From contig JAFQYM010000039.1 in assembly GCA_017406465.1 (NCBI GenBank), forward strand, positions 1 through 42,879: 42,879 nucleotides of DNA, given 5' to 3'. Source of the stretch: Kiritimatiellia bacterium. GTDB lineage: Bacteria; Verrucomicrobiota; Kiritimatiellia; RFP12; UBA1067. Both the position numbers and the translations under genes were made by a program. Shown one piece after another: positions 1 through 8,065 of this stretch. Position 1 is the first letter of the stretch; each line of letters starts with the position of its first letter. The notes beneath the pieces were generated by a model, which saw nothing but the letters and a program-made list of their open reading frames with translations, did not search any database and had not been told where the DNA came from.

Positions 1-765
1 CTTGGGGCTTTTTACCAGCCGCTTCTTCAGGTTCGCCTCATACGGCGGCACGACATCAACCATGAACGTCTCCTTCAAGAGATCAATGTAGCGCCTTACC
101 GTCATGTCGGATACGCCGAGCGATGACGCCAGCCGCGAGAAGTTGACCGTCTGCCCGTTCTCGTGCGCCAGCATCCTCCACAGCCGACGCATCGTCTCCG
201 GTACAAATTCCCGCCAGAAGGAGAGGTCTCGCTCAAGGAATGTCGTGACGAAGGACTCAAGCCAGTTCTGCGCAGCCTTGTCGCTTCTGGCCAGATAGGC
301 GCGCGGGAATCCGCCGCGCCAAAGACATCGCGTCCAGTCCGCGTCCGCCAGCTCGCAGAACAGGAATGGCGTGAGCCGGAAATACGCGATGCGTCCGGCC
401 AGCGATTCCGAACTTTGCCGAAGCAAGTCGCGCGAGGCAGACCCCAAAATCAGGAAATGGCCATTGTCGCCCCATTCGTCACAAAGGCTTCTCAAAAGGG
501 GGAACAGTTCAGGACGCCGCTGCACCTCGTCGATGCACACAAGTCGGTCTCTGTTCCTCGAAAGGAAGAATTCAGGATGCGCCAGCTTCTCAAGGTCAAA
601 TGGATTCTCCAGATCAAGATAAAGCGAGGTAGGGAACTCCGCCTGAATCATCTTGGCCAAAGTCGATTTGCCGCATTGTCTGGGGCCAATAAGCGCAACG
701 GCAGGACTATCCTCCAAACTTTCGCGCAATTCGCCGTAAATATGCCGTTTGATCAGTTCTTTCAT
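1..765 (-). CDS. AAA ATPase with DUF4143 domain (C-terminus beyond window edge)
   Basis: The frame is open from the ATG at 765 to the left edge, so at least 255 residues are present and the C-terminus is missing. Residues 27-35 (GPRQCGKST) form a Walker A loop, VCIDEVQ is the Walker B strand, and LILGSASRDLL fits sensor 1 of the AAA_14 family. A winged-helix-like stretch (SLGVSDMTVRRYIDLL) leads into the DUF4143 region with the typical KRLVKSPK motif. The start is supported by AGAGG about 9 nt upstream and by a well-formed promoter at 812-841. These ATPases are common in host-associated bacteria and archaea, and their cellular job is not established. Three other ATPases of related families occur in this window, at 19707-20912, 31808-33400 and 36614-37951. 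The family call is firm; the function is unknown. Confidence 0.85.
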   Translation of the reverse strand, partial: MKELIKRHIYGELRESLEDSPAVALIGPRQCGKSTLAKMIQAEFPTSLYLDLENPFDLEKLAHPEFFLSRNRDRLVCIDEVQRRPELFPLLRSLCDEWGDNGHFLILGSASRDLLRQSSESLAGRIAYFRLTPFLFCELADADWTRCLWRGGFPRAYLARSDKAAQNWLESFVTTFLERDLSFWREFVPETMRRLWRMLAHENGQTVNFSRLASSLGVSDMTVRRYIDLLKETFMVDVVPPYEANLKKRLVKSPK

Positions 766-783
766 CGCTTTTACCTCTGCACA

Positions 784-802
784 TTCAACAGTTGTTGTTG
801 AA
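784..802. repeat. Perfect 7-bp inverted repeat in the leader of the first ATPase gene
   Basis: TTCAACA (784-790) and TGTTGAA (796-802) flank GTTGT. The repeat starts within a few bases of the predicted transcription start and ends about 20 nt before the start codon. It could be an operator or an mRNA hairpin. No regulator can be assigned. Confidence 0.5.
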
Positions 803-811
803 TTTGCGGAT

Positions 812-841
812 AGTATAGCATATAAACTCGCTGATTGTCAA
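812..841 (-). promoter_or_regulatory. Sigma-70-type promoter of the first ATPase gene
   Basis: On the minus strand, TTGACA is followed after 18 nt by TATACT, and the -10 box is extended by TGC. This is the closest match in the window to a textbook -35/-10 pair. The leader to the ATG at 765 is about 40 nt. Confidence 0.65.
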
Positions 842-861
842 TCAATACACCACATTTCAAG

Positions 862-885
862 CTTATCCCGTTTTTTCGGGATAAG
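862..885. terminator. Perfect 9-bp hairpin, possible bidirectional terminator
   Basis: CTTATCCCG (862-870) and CGGGATAAG (877-885) are exact complements around a loop of six T (A on the other strand). The hairpin lies beyond the end of the kinase-sigma operon, which is transcribed toward it. There is no U-tract after the stem, so it may instead be a protein-binding palindrome. Confidence 0.4.
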
Positions 886-932
886 TGTGTACCATATCAA
901 TATATTGACATAGCAACAAGGAGGCAGGAGAA

Positions 933-1097
933 ATGAAATTACGGTGCGGACGAAATCCTATCCGTCAGTTCATGGCGAAACGCTTTCCCCTCTTCTACTC
1001 GTCTCCAAGTGCAGAAAATCGCCGCGCCCACAATGAGCGCGGCGGCAATAACAAGCTGCATTCCACATGCTCGATTAGCGCACCACCTTCCGCTTGA
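933..1097 (+). CDS. Possible 54-residue ORF with a strong Shine-Dalgarno site (doubtful)
   Basis: An ATG at 933 is preceded by AAGGAGG and a second GGAG, the strongest ribosome-binding sequence in the window, with a TTGACA just upstream. The peptide begins MKLRCGRNPIRQF and is basic, without a recognisable domain. It is antisense to the end of the operon at 939-2082. Its composition (many Arg, Ser and Pro) is what a shadow frame would give, so the SD site may be coincidental. The alternative in the same DNA is the minus-strand ORF 939-1061. Confidence 0.2.
   Translation: MKLRCGRNPIRQFMAKRFPLFYSSPSAENRRAHNERGGNNKLHSTCSISAPPSA
939..1061 (-). CDS. Possible 40-residue single-pass membrane peptide
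   Basis: The ORF starts at an ATG 13 nt after the stop codon of the 1075-2082 gene. It encodes MQLVIAAALIVGAAIFCTW, a clear hydrophobic segment, followed by a charged tail of about 20 residues. The order of membrane segment then charged tail is typical of real small membrane proteins and unlikely for a shadow. No good SD precedes it, so it would depend on translation of the gene in front. It would be the last gene of the kinase-sigma operon. Confidence 0.4.
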   Translation of the reverse strand: MQLVIAAALIVGAAIFCTWRRVEEGKAFRHELTDRISSAP

Positions 1098-2082
1098 CAT
1101 CATCCTCCTTGACCATGGGCTGGACGGTAAAGTAGTTGACGCCAGTCTTGCTATATTCATCGATTCTCGCCTCGTCAGCGGCATCCCCCAGCTCCTGGCG
1201 CTCAGACAGATTCTCCTCTACAAGCTCGCTTGCCGTAAAGCTGATGTCGATGTGGGCATCGCATCCATCGTCCGTCAGCCGGGGTTTCCAGTTCACTGCG
1301 ACCTCAACGTCCATCCCCTTCCCGATCCTGAACTTCTTAAAGGCGAGCGTTCCTTCAGGGACATCGGCATGCAGATCGACCGCGCCGTAGTCCTCTTTCA
1401 TCCATTGCGTAATCTCCCTGACCATCCTGTTCGCCTTCGACTCCCTTTCGACATACAGGTCTCCATGCATCCGAATGGCATCGACCTGTTTGGTCGCGGG
1501 GAGCACCGAGTACGTCACCTCCGTGCAGTAGAACTCAGGCTCGCCAAGGCGCTTACGCCCGCTTGGGGCTACTTCATCAATCTCGTACACGCCAGTGTCG
1601 TCGTTTATCTTCCTGCTCGACGAGAAGCGGGCTCCCTTAAACTCATCGCCAATCGCCACACCGCCGACGGTGACATTTGTGTACGCCTCGGGGAACTTCA
1701 AGGTCGGCTTACCGTCCTTGTTCACCAGTATGAATCCGTCCTCGAACTTAACCTCCTTGTCTTTCGCAATCTCTGCCACATCTTTCGTAAGTTTGTCCAG
1801 CGCGTTTGTGAACGGAGTGTAAATCGGATTCGGAACATACTTCGGAATCTTGATCTCTTTCACCACCTTTTCAGTCGTCGTCTTCTTGACGGCGGACGAA
1901 TGCCTGTTCTTGGACTTGTACTTAGAGTTCGTCCCATCCTTGGAAATGCGGGAAGCAACTTGTTCCGCCTTACTCTGGCCGTTTACCGTGCCATTATGGG
2001 TAAGGATGCAATAGCTTGCGATTACGGCCACGCCAGTGGCGAAAAGCCAGGAACTTTTAACGGATATCAGTGCCATTTTCAT
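1075..2082 (-). CDS. Unknown membrane-anchored protein, third gene of kinase-sigma operon
   Basis: The product has 335 residues. A hydrophobic segment at about residues 8-27 (VKSSWLFATGVAVIASYCI) could be an uncleaved signal anchor. It is followed by a Lys/Ser/Thr-rich linker (about 40-75) and a mixed alpha/beta region without a motif I recognise. The start is secure: ACAAGGAG lies 7 nt before the ATG. The gene is 84 nt downstream of the ECF sigma gene on the same strand. A TATAGT at about 2120-2125 could give it its own promoter. Position suggests that it is a target or partner of the kinase and sigma factor acting in the envelope. This is inference from gene order only. Confidence 0.75.
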   Translation of the reverse strand: MKMALISVKSSWLFATGVAVIASYCILTHNGTVNGQSKAEQVASRISKDGTNSKYKSKNRHSSAVKKTTTEKVVKEIKIPKYVPNPIYTPFTNALDKLTKDVAEIAKDKEVKFEDGFILVNKDGKPTLKFPEAYTNVTVGGVAIGDEFKGARFSSSRKINDDTGVYEIDEVAPSGRKRLGEPEFYCTEVTYSVLPATKQVDAIRMHGDLYVERESKANRMVREITQWMKEDYGAVDLHADVPEGTLAFKKFRIGKGMDVEVAVNWKPRLTDDGCDAHIDISFTASELVEENLSERQELGDAADEARIDEYSKTGVNYFTVQPMVKEDDVKRKVVR

Positions 2083-2166
2083 GTGTTTACTCCTTGTGAA
2101 TGATTGTTGCGTTCACAAGCACTATACGCACAGCTATGGAAAATCTCCCGCGAGAAAAACAAGATT

Positions 2167-2766
2167 TTATTCTGCGTATTCCATTTCGACAGCTTCGATC
2201 ATCTTGTTTACACGGTTCTTGACCTTGTAGATGATGTCGGGCGTAACGCCGAAAGCCGCAGAGACTTCGTCTATCGGACGATTTTCAAGCACATAAGCGC
2301 GGTAAATCTCCCGCGACTGCTGCTTCATCGCCACTTTTGTGAGGACATGTTCCACCGCCGCCTCGTGCTTGGCCTTAGCCCAGCTCAAGTCGACCTGGTC
2401 CTGTTGTTCGGAAGGAACGGATAGTTCTTCCGTCAGATCGTCGATCGAGCAGCGGTCGGCGGCATGCCGCGCCTGGTCCTGACGGTAAAGCGTAATCAGC
2501 TGACGGCGTATCAGGAGCGAGAGAAATGTCCGAAACCGCGCCTTGTCGGCATCGTACTTCCCCGACCTGATGATCTCGACAAGTTTGAGGTATACTTCCT
2601 GAACAACGTCGTCTGGGTCGTGCACATGGTCGTTCCACTCCACAAACCTGCGGATGGCGGGCGTGTAGAGATTGAAGAAGCGCACCCACGATGCCTCGTT
2701 CCCGCCCGTCACCTCGACGGCCAGTTTCTGAAGCAAGGTCAGAGACGTCGGAGGAAAGAAACTCAC
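2167..2766 (-). CDS. ECF-type RNA polymerase sigma factor
   Basis: The product has 199 residues, the usual ECF length. Region 2 is visible in DPDDVVQEVYLKLVE and the following RFRTFLSLLIRRQLI. Region 4 is the C-terminal helix-turn-helix in RPIDEVSAAFGVTPDIIYKVKNRV. The start is a GTG whose last bases overlap the TGA of the kinase gene (GTGA), so the two proteins should be translationally coupled. No anti-sigma factor gene is nearby. In known kinase-linked ECF groups the neighbouring Ser/Thr kinase replaces the anti-sigma factor and activates the sigma factor by phosphorylation, and the same logic is likely here. Target promoters are not identifiable from this sequence. Confidence 0.9.
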   Translation of the reverse strand: MSFFPPTSLTLLQKLAVEVTGGNEASWVRFFNLYTPAIRRFVEWNDHVHDPDDVVQEVYLKLVEIIRSGKYDADKARFRTFLSLLIRRQLITLYRQDQARHAADRCSIDDLTEELSVPSEQQDQVDLSWAKAKHEAAVEHVLTKVAMKQQSREIYRAYVLENRPIDEVSAAFGVTPDIIYKVKNRVNKMIEAVEMEYAE

Positions 2767-3794
2767 CGCCGAGCCCCCTCGTAAATGCCGTTGGCGCTGA
2801 ACGCCGCGTCAAAATCATCGATTGCGGCAGGTGCAGATCGTTGGGAGAACACAAAATAGCCGATGGCTGCGGCAACGACAGCGGCAGCCCCCGCGAGCGC
2901 GAAAAGAACGCGGCGCTTCCGCCGCGGTGGCGCTTTCATATCCGCCACCCTCTCCGGCTCGGCGACAGGAGCGCTCCGCAGCGTTTCGACGAGCTCCAAG
3001 AGGTTCGTCGGACGCTCCGCCGGATTTACGGACAGGAGGCGCGGCAGAACGTCGATCCAACGATATTCAAGCGCCTCCAGCAGCTTGAACGCCTTGGAAG
3101 CAGGCGTATACCAGATTCCCGTCAACAAATAGACGAACATGACACCCAGCGAATACGAGTCCGACGCAGGCGTCGCCTCTCCGCCCCAGACGACTTCGGG
3201 CGCCATATAGCCCTGCGTCCCCATCACGAGGCGAGCGCCCGTCACAGCCTCCGACACCATTGTGTTGACGGCATTGACGTCGGAGCGAAGACGTTCCGAG
3301 AAAATGCGTGAAATGCCGAAATCAGAAAGAACGACATGCCCATTCGAAGAAAGGAGGACATTACCCAGCTTGATATCGCGATGGACGATGCCCTGCGCGT
3401 GAATGTAGTCGATGGCGGAGGCAAGATCCGCGAACCATTCAAAGACACAGTCCTCGTCGAGTTCCTCCGTCTTGACGTCCAAGAGCGTGCGCGGGCTGCC
3501 GTCCTCGGACAAAACAAGATCCATCACGAAATACGGCATGCCAGTCGCTTCGTCGAAGTTGAGGTCGAAGACCCGCACGAGATGCGGGTCATGAAGGCGC
3601 GCAAGCACCTTGCCTTCGGTTAGGAACTTGTTTTTCAGCAGATCGACGTGTCCGCCCTCAAGCGTGAAGGTCTTCAGCGCGTAGTGAACGCCGAGCTGCG
3701 TGTGCTCGACCTCGTAAACGGCACCCATTCCGCCTTGACCGAGAAGGCGAATGATTCGATAAGTTCCGATCAACTGTCCGGGTGCCAGATCCAT
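2763..3794 (-). CDS. Membrane Ser/Thr protein kinase (Hanks type)
   Basis: The product has 343 residues. The kinase domain (about 10-275) has all main motifs: glycine loop GQGGMGAVYEV (19-29), Lys41, catalytic loop HRDIKLGN (138-145), DFG (158-160) and APE (198-200). A basic stretch RRKRR precedes one membrane helix (about 296-316), leaving only about 27 residues outside. So there is no PASTA or other large sensor domain, and a signal would need a partner protein. The gene overlaps the ECF sigma gene by four bases. No clear SD precedes the ATG. A -10 box lies 28 nt upstream at 3823-3828. Role: probably phosphorylates the co-encoded sigma factor. Confidence 0.93.
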   Translation of the reverse strand: MDLAPGQLIGTYRIIRLLGQGGMGAVYEVEHTQLGVHYALKTFTLEGGHVDLLKNKFLTEGKVLARLHDPHLVRVFDLNFDEATGMPYFVMDLVLSEDGSPRTLLDVKTEELDEDCVFEWFADLASAIDYIHAQGIVHRDIKLGNVLLSSNGHVVLSDFGISRIFSERLRSDVNAVNTMVSEAVTGARLVMGTQGYMAPEVVWGGEATPASDSYSLGVMFVYLLTGIWYTPASKAFKLLEALEYRWIDVLPRLLSVNPAERPTNLLELVETLRSAPVAEPERVADMKAPPRRKRRVLFALAGAAAVVAAAIGYFVFSQRSAPAAIDDFDAAFSANGIYEGARR

Positions 3795-3822
3795 TCTACC
3801 ATGCCACTTGCTGATGACGTGA

Positions 3823-3831
3823 ATTATACCA
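3823..3831 (-). promoter_or_regulatory. Extended -10 promoter of kinase-sigma operon
   Basis: The minus strand reads TGGTATAAT. A TTGATA 19 nt upstream of the hexamer is a possible -35. This is one of the recurring TGGTATAAT boxes of the window and is divergent from the aspS promoter about 100 bp away. Confidence 0.6.
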
Positions 3832-3920
3832 TATTTTGCACTGCCTGTATCAACGCATTGTCAAAACGGGCCTTCGCTCCGAAAAATTGCGTAGTCGTCT
3901 CGGCACGATGCGCCGATTTA

Positions 3921-3929
3921 TGGTATAAT
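3921..3929 (+). promoter_or_regulatory. Extended -10 promoter of aspS
   Basis: TGGTATAAT lies 25 nt before the aspS ATG. No convincing -35 is present at the expected distance, consistent with an extended -10 promoter. The leader contains AGGAG (3943-3947). Confidence 0.65.
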
Positions 3930-3954
3930 ACGGCAATTTTTCAGGAGAAAATTG

Positions 3955-5760
3955 ATGCATCCCTATCGTACACACACATGCAACGAGCTCCGCGCCTCCG
4001 ACGCGGGCAAGACTGTCAGACTTTCCGGCTGGATGTTCCGCCTCCGCGACCACGGCGGCATCCTCTTCGTGGACCTCCGCGACCACTACGGGCTCACGCA
4101 GATCGTCGTCCATCCCTCGCGCAGCTTCTTCGGCCTCGTCGAGAAGGCGCACCTCGAATCCGTCATCACAGTGACGGGCGAGGTTAAGCTCAGGACTCCC
4201 GACACGATCAACCCCGAGCTCCCGACAGGCGAAATCGAAATCGAGGCGAACGAGCTCGTGATGGAATCCGCCTCGCAGGTGACCCCTCTCTACATTCCCG
4301 ACGAAAAGGCCGACGAGTCGGAGGACGTCCGACTCCAGTACCGCTTCCTCGACCTTCGCCGCGAGAAGCTCCACAAGAACATCATTCTCCGTTCGGAAGT
4401 CATCCGCTTCCTCCGCGAGCAGATGTGGGAGAAGGGATTCCACGAATTCCAGACGCCGATCCTGACCGCCTCCTCGCCAGAGGGCGCGCGCGACTACCTC
4501 GTGCCGAGCCGCATCCACCGCGGCATGTTCTACGCCCTTCCGCAGGCGCCGCAGATGTTCAAGCAGCTCCTCATGGTCTCGGGCTTCGACAAGTACTTCC
4601 AGATCGCGCCGTGCTTCCGCGACGAGGCCGCGCGCGCCGACCGCAGCCCCGGCGAGTTCTACCAGATGGACATCGAGATGTCCTATGCGACGCAGGACGA
4701 GATCTTCGCCGTCGTCGAGGATGTCGTCGGGAAGACCTTCAAGAAGTTCTCGACGTGGGAGTGCACCGAGGCGCCGTGGCCGCGCATCAAGTACCGCGAC
4801 GCGATGATGACGTACGGCTCCGACAAGCCCGACCTCCGCAATCCGCTCAAGTGGATCGACATGTCCGACTTCTTCGCGAAGGCCGACTTCAAGGCGTTCG
4901 CGGCGTGCGTAAAGAACGGCGGTCTCGTCAAGGGACTTCTCGTCAAGGGCATCGTCGGCGTCGAGACGAGGACCTGGTTCGACAAGCGCGAGGCGTTCGT
5001 CAAGGAGAACGGCGGCAAGGGTCTCGGCTACATCAGCTGGACGAAGGAAGGCGAGCTTAAAGGTCCGATCGCGAAGTTCCTCTCGGCCGACCAGCTCGAG
5101 GAGATGAAGAAGATCTCCGGCATGGAGCCGACCGACGCGCTGTTCTTCATGGCCGCCGACGTCGACGAGTGCAACCGCCTCTCAGGGCTCGTCAGGACCG
5201 ACATCGCCGACCACATGACGAACGACATCCGCGAGCACAACGTCTACCGCTTCTGCTGGATCGTCGACTTCCCGTTCTTCGAGAAGGATCCCGAGACCGG
5301 CAAGATCATCTTCTCGCACAACCCCTTCTCGATGCCGCAGGGCGGACTCGAGGCGCTGAACACCAAGGACCCGCTTTCCATCGAGGCGTACCAGTACGAC
5401 GTCGTCTGCAACGGCATCGAGCTCTCCTCGGGCGCGATCCGCAACCACCAGGTCGAGGTGATGTACAAGGCGTTCGAGATCGCGGGCTACACGAAGGACG
5501 ACGTCGTCAAGAAGTTCGGCGCCCTTCACCGCGCGTTCCAGTTCGGCGCACCGCCGCACGGCGGCATCGCCCCCGGCGTTGACCGCATGGTGATGCTCCT
5601 CACCGACACGCCCAACATCCGCGAGGTCATTGCGTTCCCGATGAACCAGAAGGCGCAGGACCTCCTCATGGGCGCGCCAAACTACGTGACCGAGCAGCAG
5701 CTCCGCGAGCTCCACATCAAGATCCGCGGAACGGGCTCGGAAGTCGAGCAGAAGGCATAA
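3955..5760 (+). CDS. aspS: Aspartyl-tRNA synthetase
   Basis: The product has 601 residues, the normal bacterial length with the GAD insertion. It charges tRNA-Asp with aspartate in the cytoplasm. The N-terminal OB fold holds [11 protein letters not shown] (25-35). The class II core shows [11 protein letters not shown], the [13 protein letters not shown] stretch, motif 2 around [10 protein letters not shown], and motif 3 near the end ([12 protein letters not shown]). I chose the ATG at 3955 rather than the in-frame TTG at 3952 because AGGAG is better spaced from it. The His in RDHGG, where E. coli-type enzymes have Leu, is a hint of a non-discriminating enzyme that also charges tRNA-Asn. That would need GatCAB elsewhere in the genome. 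Codon use is strongly GC-biased, as expected for a core gene. Confidence 0.97.
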   Translation: MHPYRTHTCNELRASDAGKTVRLSGWMFRLRDHGGILFVDLRDHYGLTQIVVHPSRSFFGLVEKAHLESVITVTGEVKLRTPDTINPELPTGEIEIEANELVMESASQVTPLYIPDEKADESEDVRLQYRFLDLRREKLHKNIILRSEVIRFLREQMWEKGFHEFQTPILTASSPEGARDYLVPSRIHRGMFYALPQAPQMFKQLLMVSGFDKYFQIAPCFRDEAARADRSPGEFYQMDIEMSYATQDEIFAVVEDVVGKTFKKFSTWECTEAPWPRIKYRDAMMTYGSDKPDLRNPLKWIDMSDFFAKADFKAFAACVKNGGLVKGLLVKGIVGVETRTWFDKREAFVKENGGKGLGYISWTKEGELKGPIAKFLSADQLEEMKKISGMEPTDALFFMAADVDECNRLSGLVRTDIADHMTNDIREHNVYRFCWIVDFPFFEKDPETGKIIFSHNPFSMPQGGLEALNTKDPLSIEAYQYDVVCNGIELSSGAIRNHQVEVMYKAFEIAGYTKDDVVKKFGALHRAFQFGAPPHGGIAPGVDRMVMLLTDTPNIREVIAFPMNQKAQDLLMGAPNYVTEQQLRELHIKIRGTGSEVEQKA

Positions 5761-5783
5761 GCCGTCTAAAATTCACGCGGGTC

Positions 5784-7400
5784 TTATACAGCGCCCGACC
5801 CTACGAGGACGGCGAGAGCCGTTATGTCGTCGAACTGCTCCGCGCCGGCCGTGAAGGCGTCCAGATCCCGCTCCATGTTCTCGACAAAGCCGACCGGCGT
5901 ATCCTTTGCGTGCGCGGAAGCGAACGCCAGCAGCCGATTCTCGCCATACTGCTCGTGGTCTGACCGTTCGGCCTCGGTGACGCCGTCCGTGTAGGCCAGC
6001 AACATCGTTCCAGGCTCAAACGCAGCCTCCTGCATCGCATACCTATATCCGCCCAAGATCCCGGCGGCGACATTGCTCTTCGCCGGCAGGAACTCCGCGC
6101 CGCCGCCTGGCCGCACGACGACGAGCGGCATGTGCCCCGCGTTGCAGTACTCCAGCCGCCCGGAAGAGAGGTCCAGGCGGCCAACGAAAAGAGTAACGAA
6201 CATGCATGCATGGTTGTCCCTGCAGAGAAGCGCATTAATGCGAGCGACAATCTCGTCCGGCGGCAGACCCATGTCAGCCGCCATGCGGAAACCCGCATCC
6301 GCCAGGAAGGTGAACAGCGCCGCTGGTATGCCCTTGCCAGACGCGTCGCCCACTGCGAAATAGAGCAGACCGTCCTTCTCATGGAAGTCGTAGAAGTCAC
6401 CACCTACCTCCCGCGCAGGCCGCAGGATCGTCCCGAGGTACGGCGGCGTCTTGCGCGTCAGCACGCTCGACTGAATCTTCCGCGCGATTCCGAGCTCGCT
6501 GCTGAGACGCTCATTGGCCATGGTCACGCGCTGCAGCCGCGTCGAGAACGACCACGAGACGAAGAAGATGAGGCCAAGCCCTACGACCGAGAACACCGCT
6601 ATCCGCAGGACGAGGCTATGCGCGCTCTGCAGTATGTTGGCCAGCGGGCAAACGAGCTCAACAGTCCAGCCGTTACTGGCCTTTCCGGCTATTATCACCG
6701 TGTCGCGCGCCGTCGCAGTGTCTGCGGGAGCGGCGACAAGCGGCATGCCCTCCTGCGAGGAAAGAACGGTGTAGGAGTTTGGATACGGCTTGATCGTCGC
6801 CACGTAGCGCGTCAAGTCTTCGAGCGAAACGTCGGAGGTGAGCACGGCGTAGACCTTTCCGTCCTTGTCCATGAGCGGAACGGAATAGGTGCACATCATC
6901 ACCTCCGCGCCACCCTCGTCGAAATACGGTTCGCACCACGAGGATTTCTTCGTCTCCTTCGGAATGCGGTACCAGTCCATCCCATGGTACTTGAACGTCT
7001 CGCCGCCCTGCTGGATGCGCTTTATCTTGCCTTTCTCGTCCTTGTAGGAAAAGGCGGAGTAGTAGTATCCCTTCGACGGGAAGAAGTTCGGCTCGAAGGC
7101 GATCGTACTGCCGACTATGAACGGGTTGTTCTGCACGAGCTCACCCGTGATCCTGAACATGTAGTCGGAATCAGCAAGCCTTTCTCCCACGATCCAGGCC
7201 GAGTTCTCCACGGCGCTCTCGACCGACGCCATCTGGCGATCGATGCGACCAACCGCCGCCTTCACTACGTTCTCGACCGTGCTGCGCGCCTCGCTCACCA
7301 TCATCCTCGAAGTGCTGATCGCGACAAAAACCGCAATGGAGAGGAACAGCGCCGCCGTGACGGCGACGACCGCAAAGTTGATTCGATCCACAGATTTCAT
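5784..7400 (-). CDS. Membrane PP2C/SpoIIE-type phosphatase with dCache sensor
   Basis: The product has 538 residues. It has a membrane helix (about 8-32), a periplasmic region of about 250 residues resembling a double Cache ligand-binding domain (FEPNFFPSKGYYY, WYRIPKETKKSSWCEP, MMCTYSVPLMDKDGKVYAVL), a second membrane helix (about 287-308), a short linker and a SpoIIE phosphatase domain (about 330-535). Metal-site motifs are VGGDFYDF, GDASGKGIPAAL and the terminal DDITALAVL. Proteins of this layout dephosphorylate anti-sigma-factor antagonists in partner-switching pathways in response to an external ligand. No antagonist or anti-sigma gene is nearby. A start upstream at 7484 is open but unlikely: residues before MKSVDRINF are not helical, and the promoter -10 ends 6 nt before this ATG. 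The mRNA is therefore probably leaderless. Confidence 0.9.
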   Translation of the reverse strand: MKSVDRINFAVVAVTAALFLSIAVFVAISTSRMMVSEARSTVENVVKAAVGRIDRQMASVESAVENSAWIVGERLADSDYMFRITGELVQNNPFIVGSTIAFEPNFFPSKGYYYSAFSYKDEKGKIKRIQQGGETFKYHGMDWYRIPKETKKSSWCEPYFDEGGAEVMMCTYSVPLMDKDGKVYAVLTSDVSLEDLTRYVATIKPYPNSYTVLSSQEGMPLVAAPADTATARDTVIIAGKASNGWTVELVCPLANILQSAHSLVLRIAVFSVVGLGLIFFVSWSFSTRLQRVTMANERLSSELGIARKIQSSVLTRKTPPYLGTILRPAREVGGDFYDFHEKDGLLYFAVGDASGKGIPAALFTFLADAGFRMAADMGLPPDEIVARINALLCRDNHACMFVTLFVGRLDLSSGRLEYCNAGHMPLVVVRPGGGAEFLPAKSNVAAGILGGYRYAMQEAAFEPGTMLLAYTDGVTEAERSDHEQYGENRLLAFASAHAKDTPVGFVENMERDLDAFTAGAEQFDDITALAVLVGSGAV

Positions 7401-7406
7401 GCTTGT

Positions 7407-7412
7407 AGTATA
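7407..7412 (-). promoter_or_regulatory. -10 box of the SpoIIE-type gene (leaderless)
   Basis: The minus strand reads TTTGCTATACT with TATACT at 7412-7407. Only 6 nt separate it from the ATG at 7400, so transcription should start at or next to the start codon. Confidence 0.55.
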
Positions 7413-7501
7413 GCAAATAAACCAAGCCGTATCAACGAGCCCCACATCATCGGAAGTTGTACAATCCACAAGCCAAACAAACACTAAGCTCAGGCGGTTT
7501 A

Positions 7502-7510
7502 TGGTATAAT
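7502..7510 (+). promoter_or_regulatory. Extended -10 promoter of the CPBP gene (near-leaderless)
   Basis: TTTATGGTATAAT ends at 7510, 9 nt before the ATG at 7520, so any leader is at most about 3 nt. An ATG at 7511 in the same frame lies too close to the -10 box to be transcribed. Confidence 0.6.
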
Positions 7511-7519
7511 ATGCGGCAA

Positions 7520-8065
7520 ATGAACGACAAGCTCAAGTTCACGTTCAAGGCATGGCCGGTGATCGCAGCTGCGACCATCGGTTTGTGCTTTCTTACGCAA
7601 GGCGTCGCAAAGCTCTTCGGCATCGATCTCCCCGACCAGCAAAACATCGAGGTCGTTCGCTCGTGGCTGACTCATGCCTTCGACTCGGCAAAGCACTTCA
7701 TGACATGCGCCTTTCTGCTCGCGCAGGTGCTCGTACTTCTACCGGCAATCGAAGAGTTCGTGTTTAGATGGCTCCTGTTCATGCTGCCCGCTCGCCGGAT
7801 TGAAAGGCGAACGGCGAGAATCGCAATTCTCGTGATTTCCTCGGTTCTATTCTCCGCTGCGCACTATATCGCACAGCCCTTCCCGGACGCGGCGTTCATC
7901 GCGCTTTTCTTCTTCGGCCTCGCGCAGTGCTGGCTGTACAGGAAGACCGACCGCATCTGGTGCCCGATGCTAAATCACGCCCTCTTCAACCTGACAAACC
8001 TCGTCCTTCTCTTCGTCATTCCCGAGGGGAAGGAAGCGGCATCCATCCTTACTTGCGGTTCTTGA
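7520..8065 (+). CDS. CPBP-family intramembrane metalloprotease
   Basis: The product has 181 residues and about five hydrophobic segments. The Abi/CAAX (CPBP) signature is complete: motif 1 IEEFVFRW with Glu78, Glu79 and Arg83; motif 2 FSAAHYI with His115; motif 3 NHALFN with His153. Family members cleave membrane substrates, and some confer bacteriocin self-immunity; the substrate here is unknown. I chose the ATG at 7520 because the promoter -10 lies at 7505-7510. The reading frame extends further upstream, but those codons precede the promoter. The 3' end overlaps the converging deacetylase gene by 17 bp, which leaves no room for a terminator between them. Confidence 0.85.
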   Translation: MNDKLKFTFKAWPVIAAATIGLCFLTQGVAKLFGIDLPDQQNIEVVRSWLTHAFDSAKHFMTCAFLLAQVLVLLPAIEEFVFRWLLFMLPARRIERRTARIAILVISSVLFSAAHYIAQPFPDAAFIALFFFGLAQCWLYRKTDRIWCPMLNHALFNLTNLVLLFVIPEGKEAASILTCGS

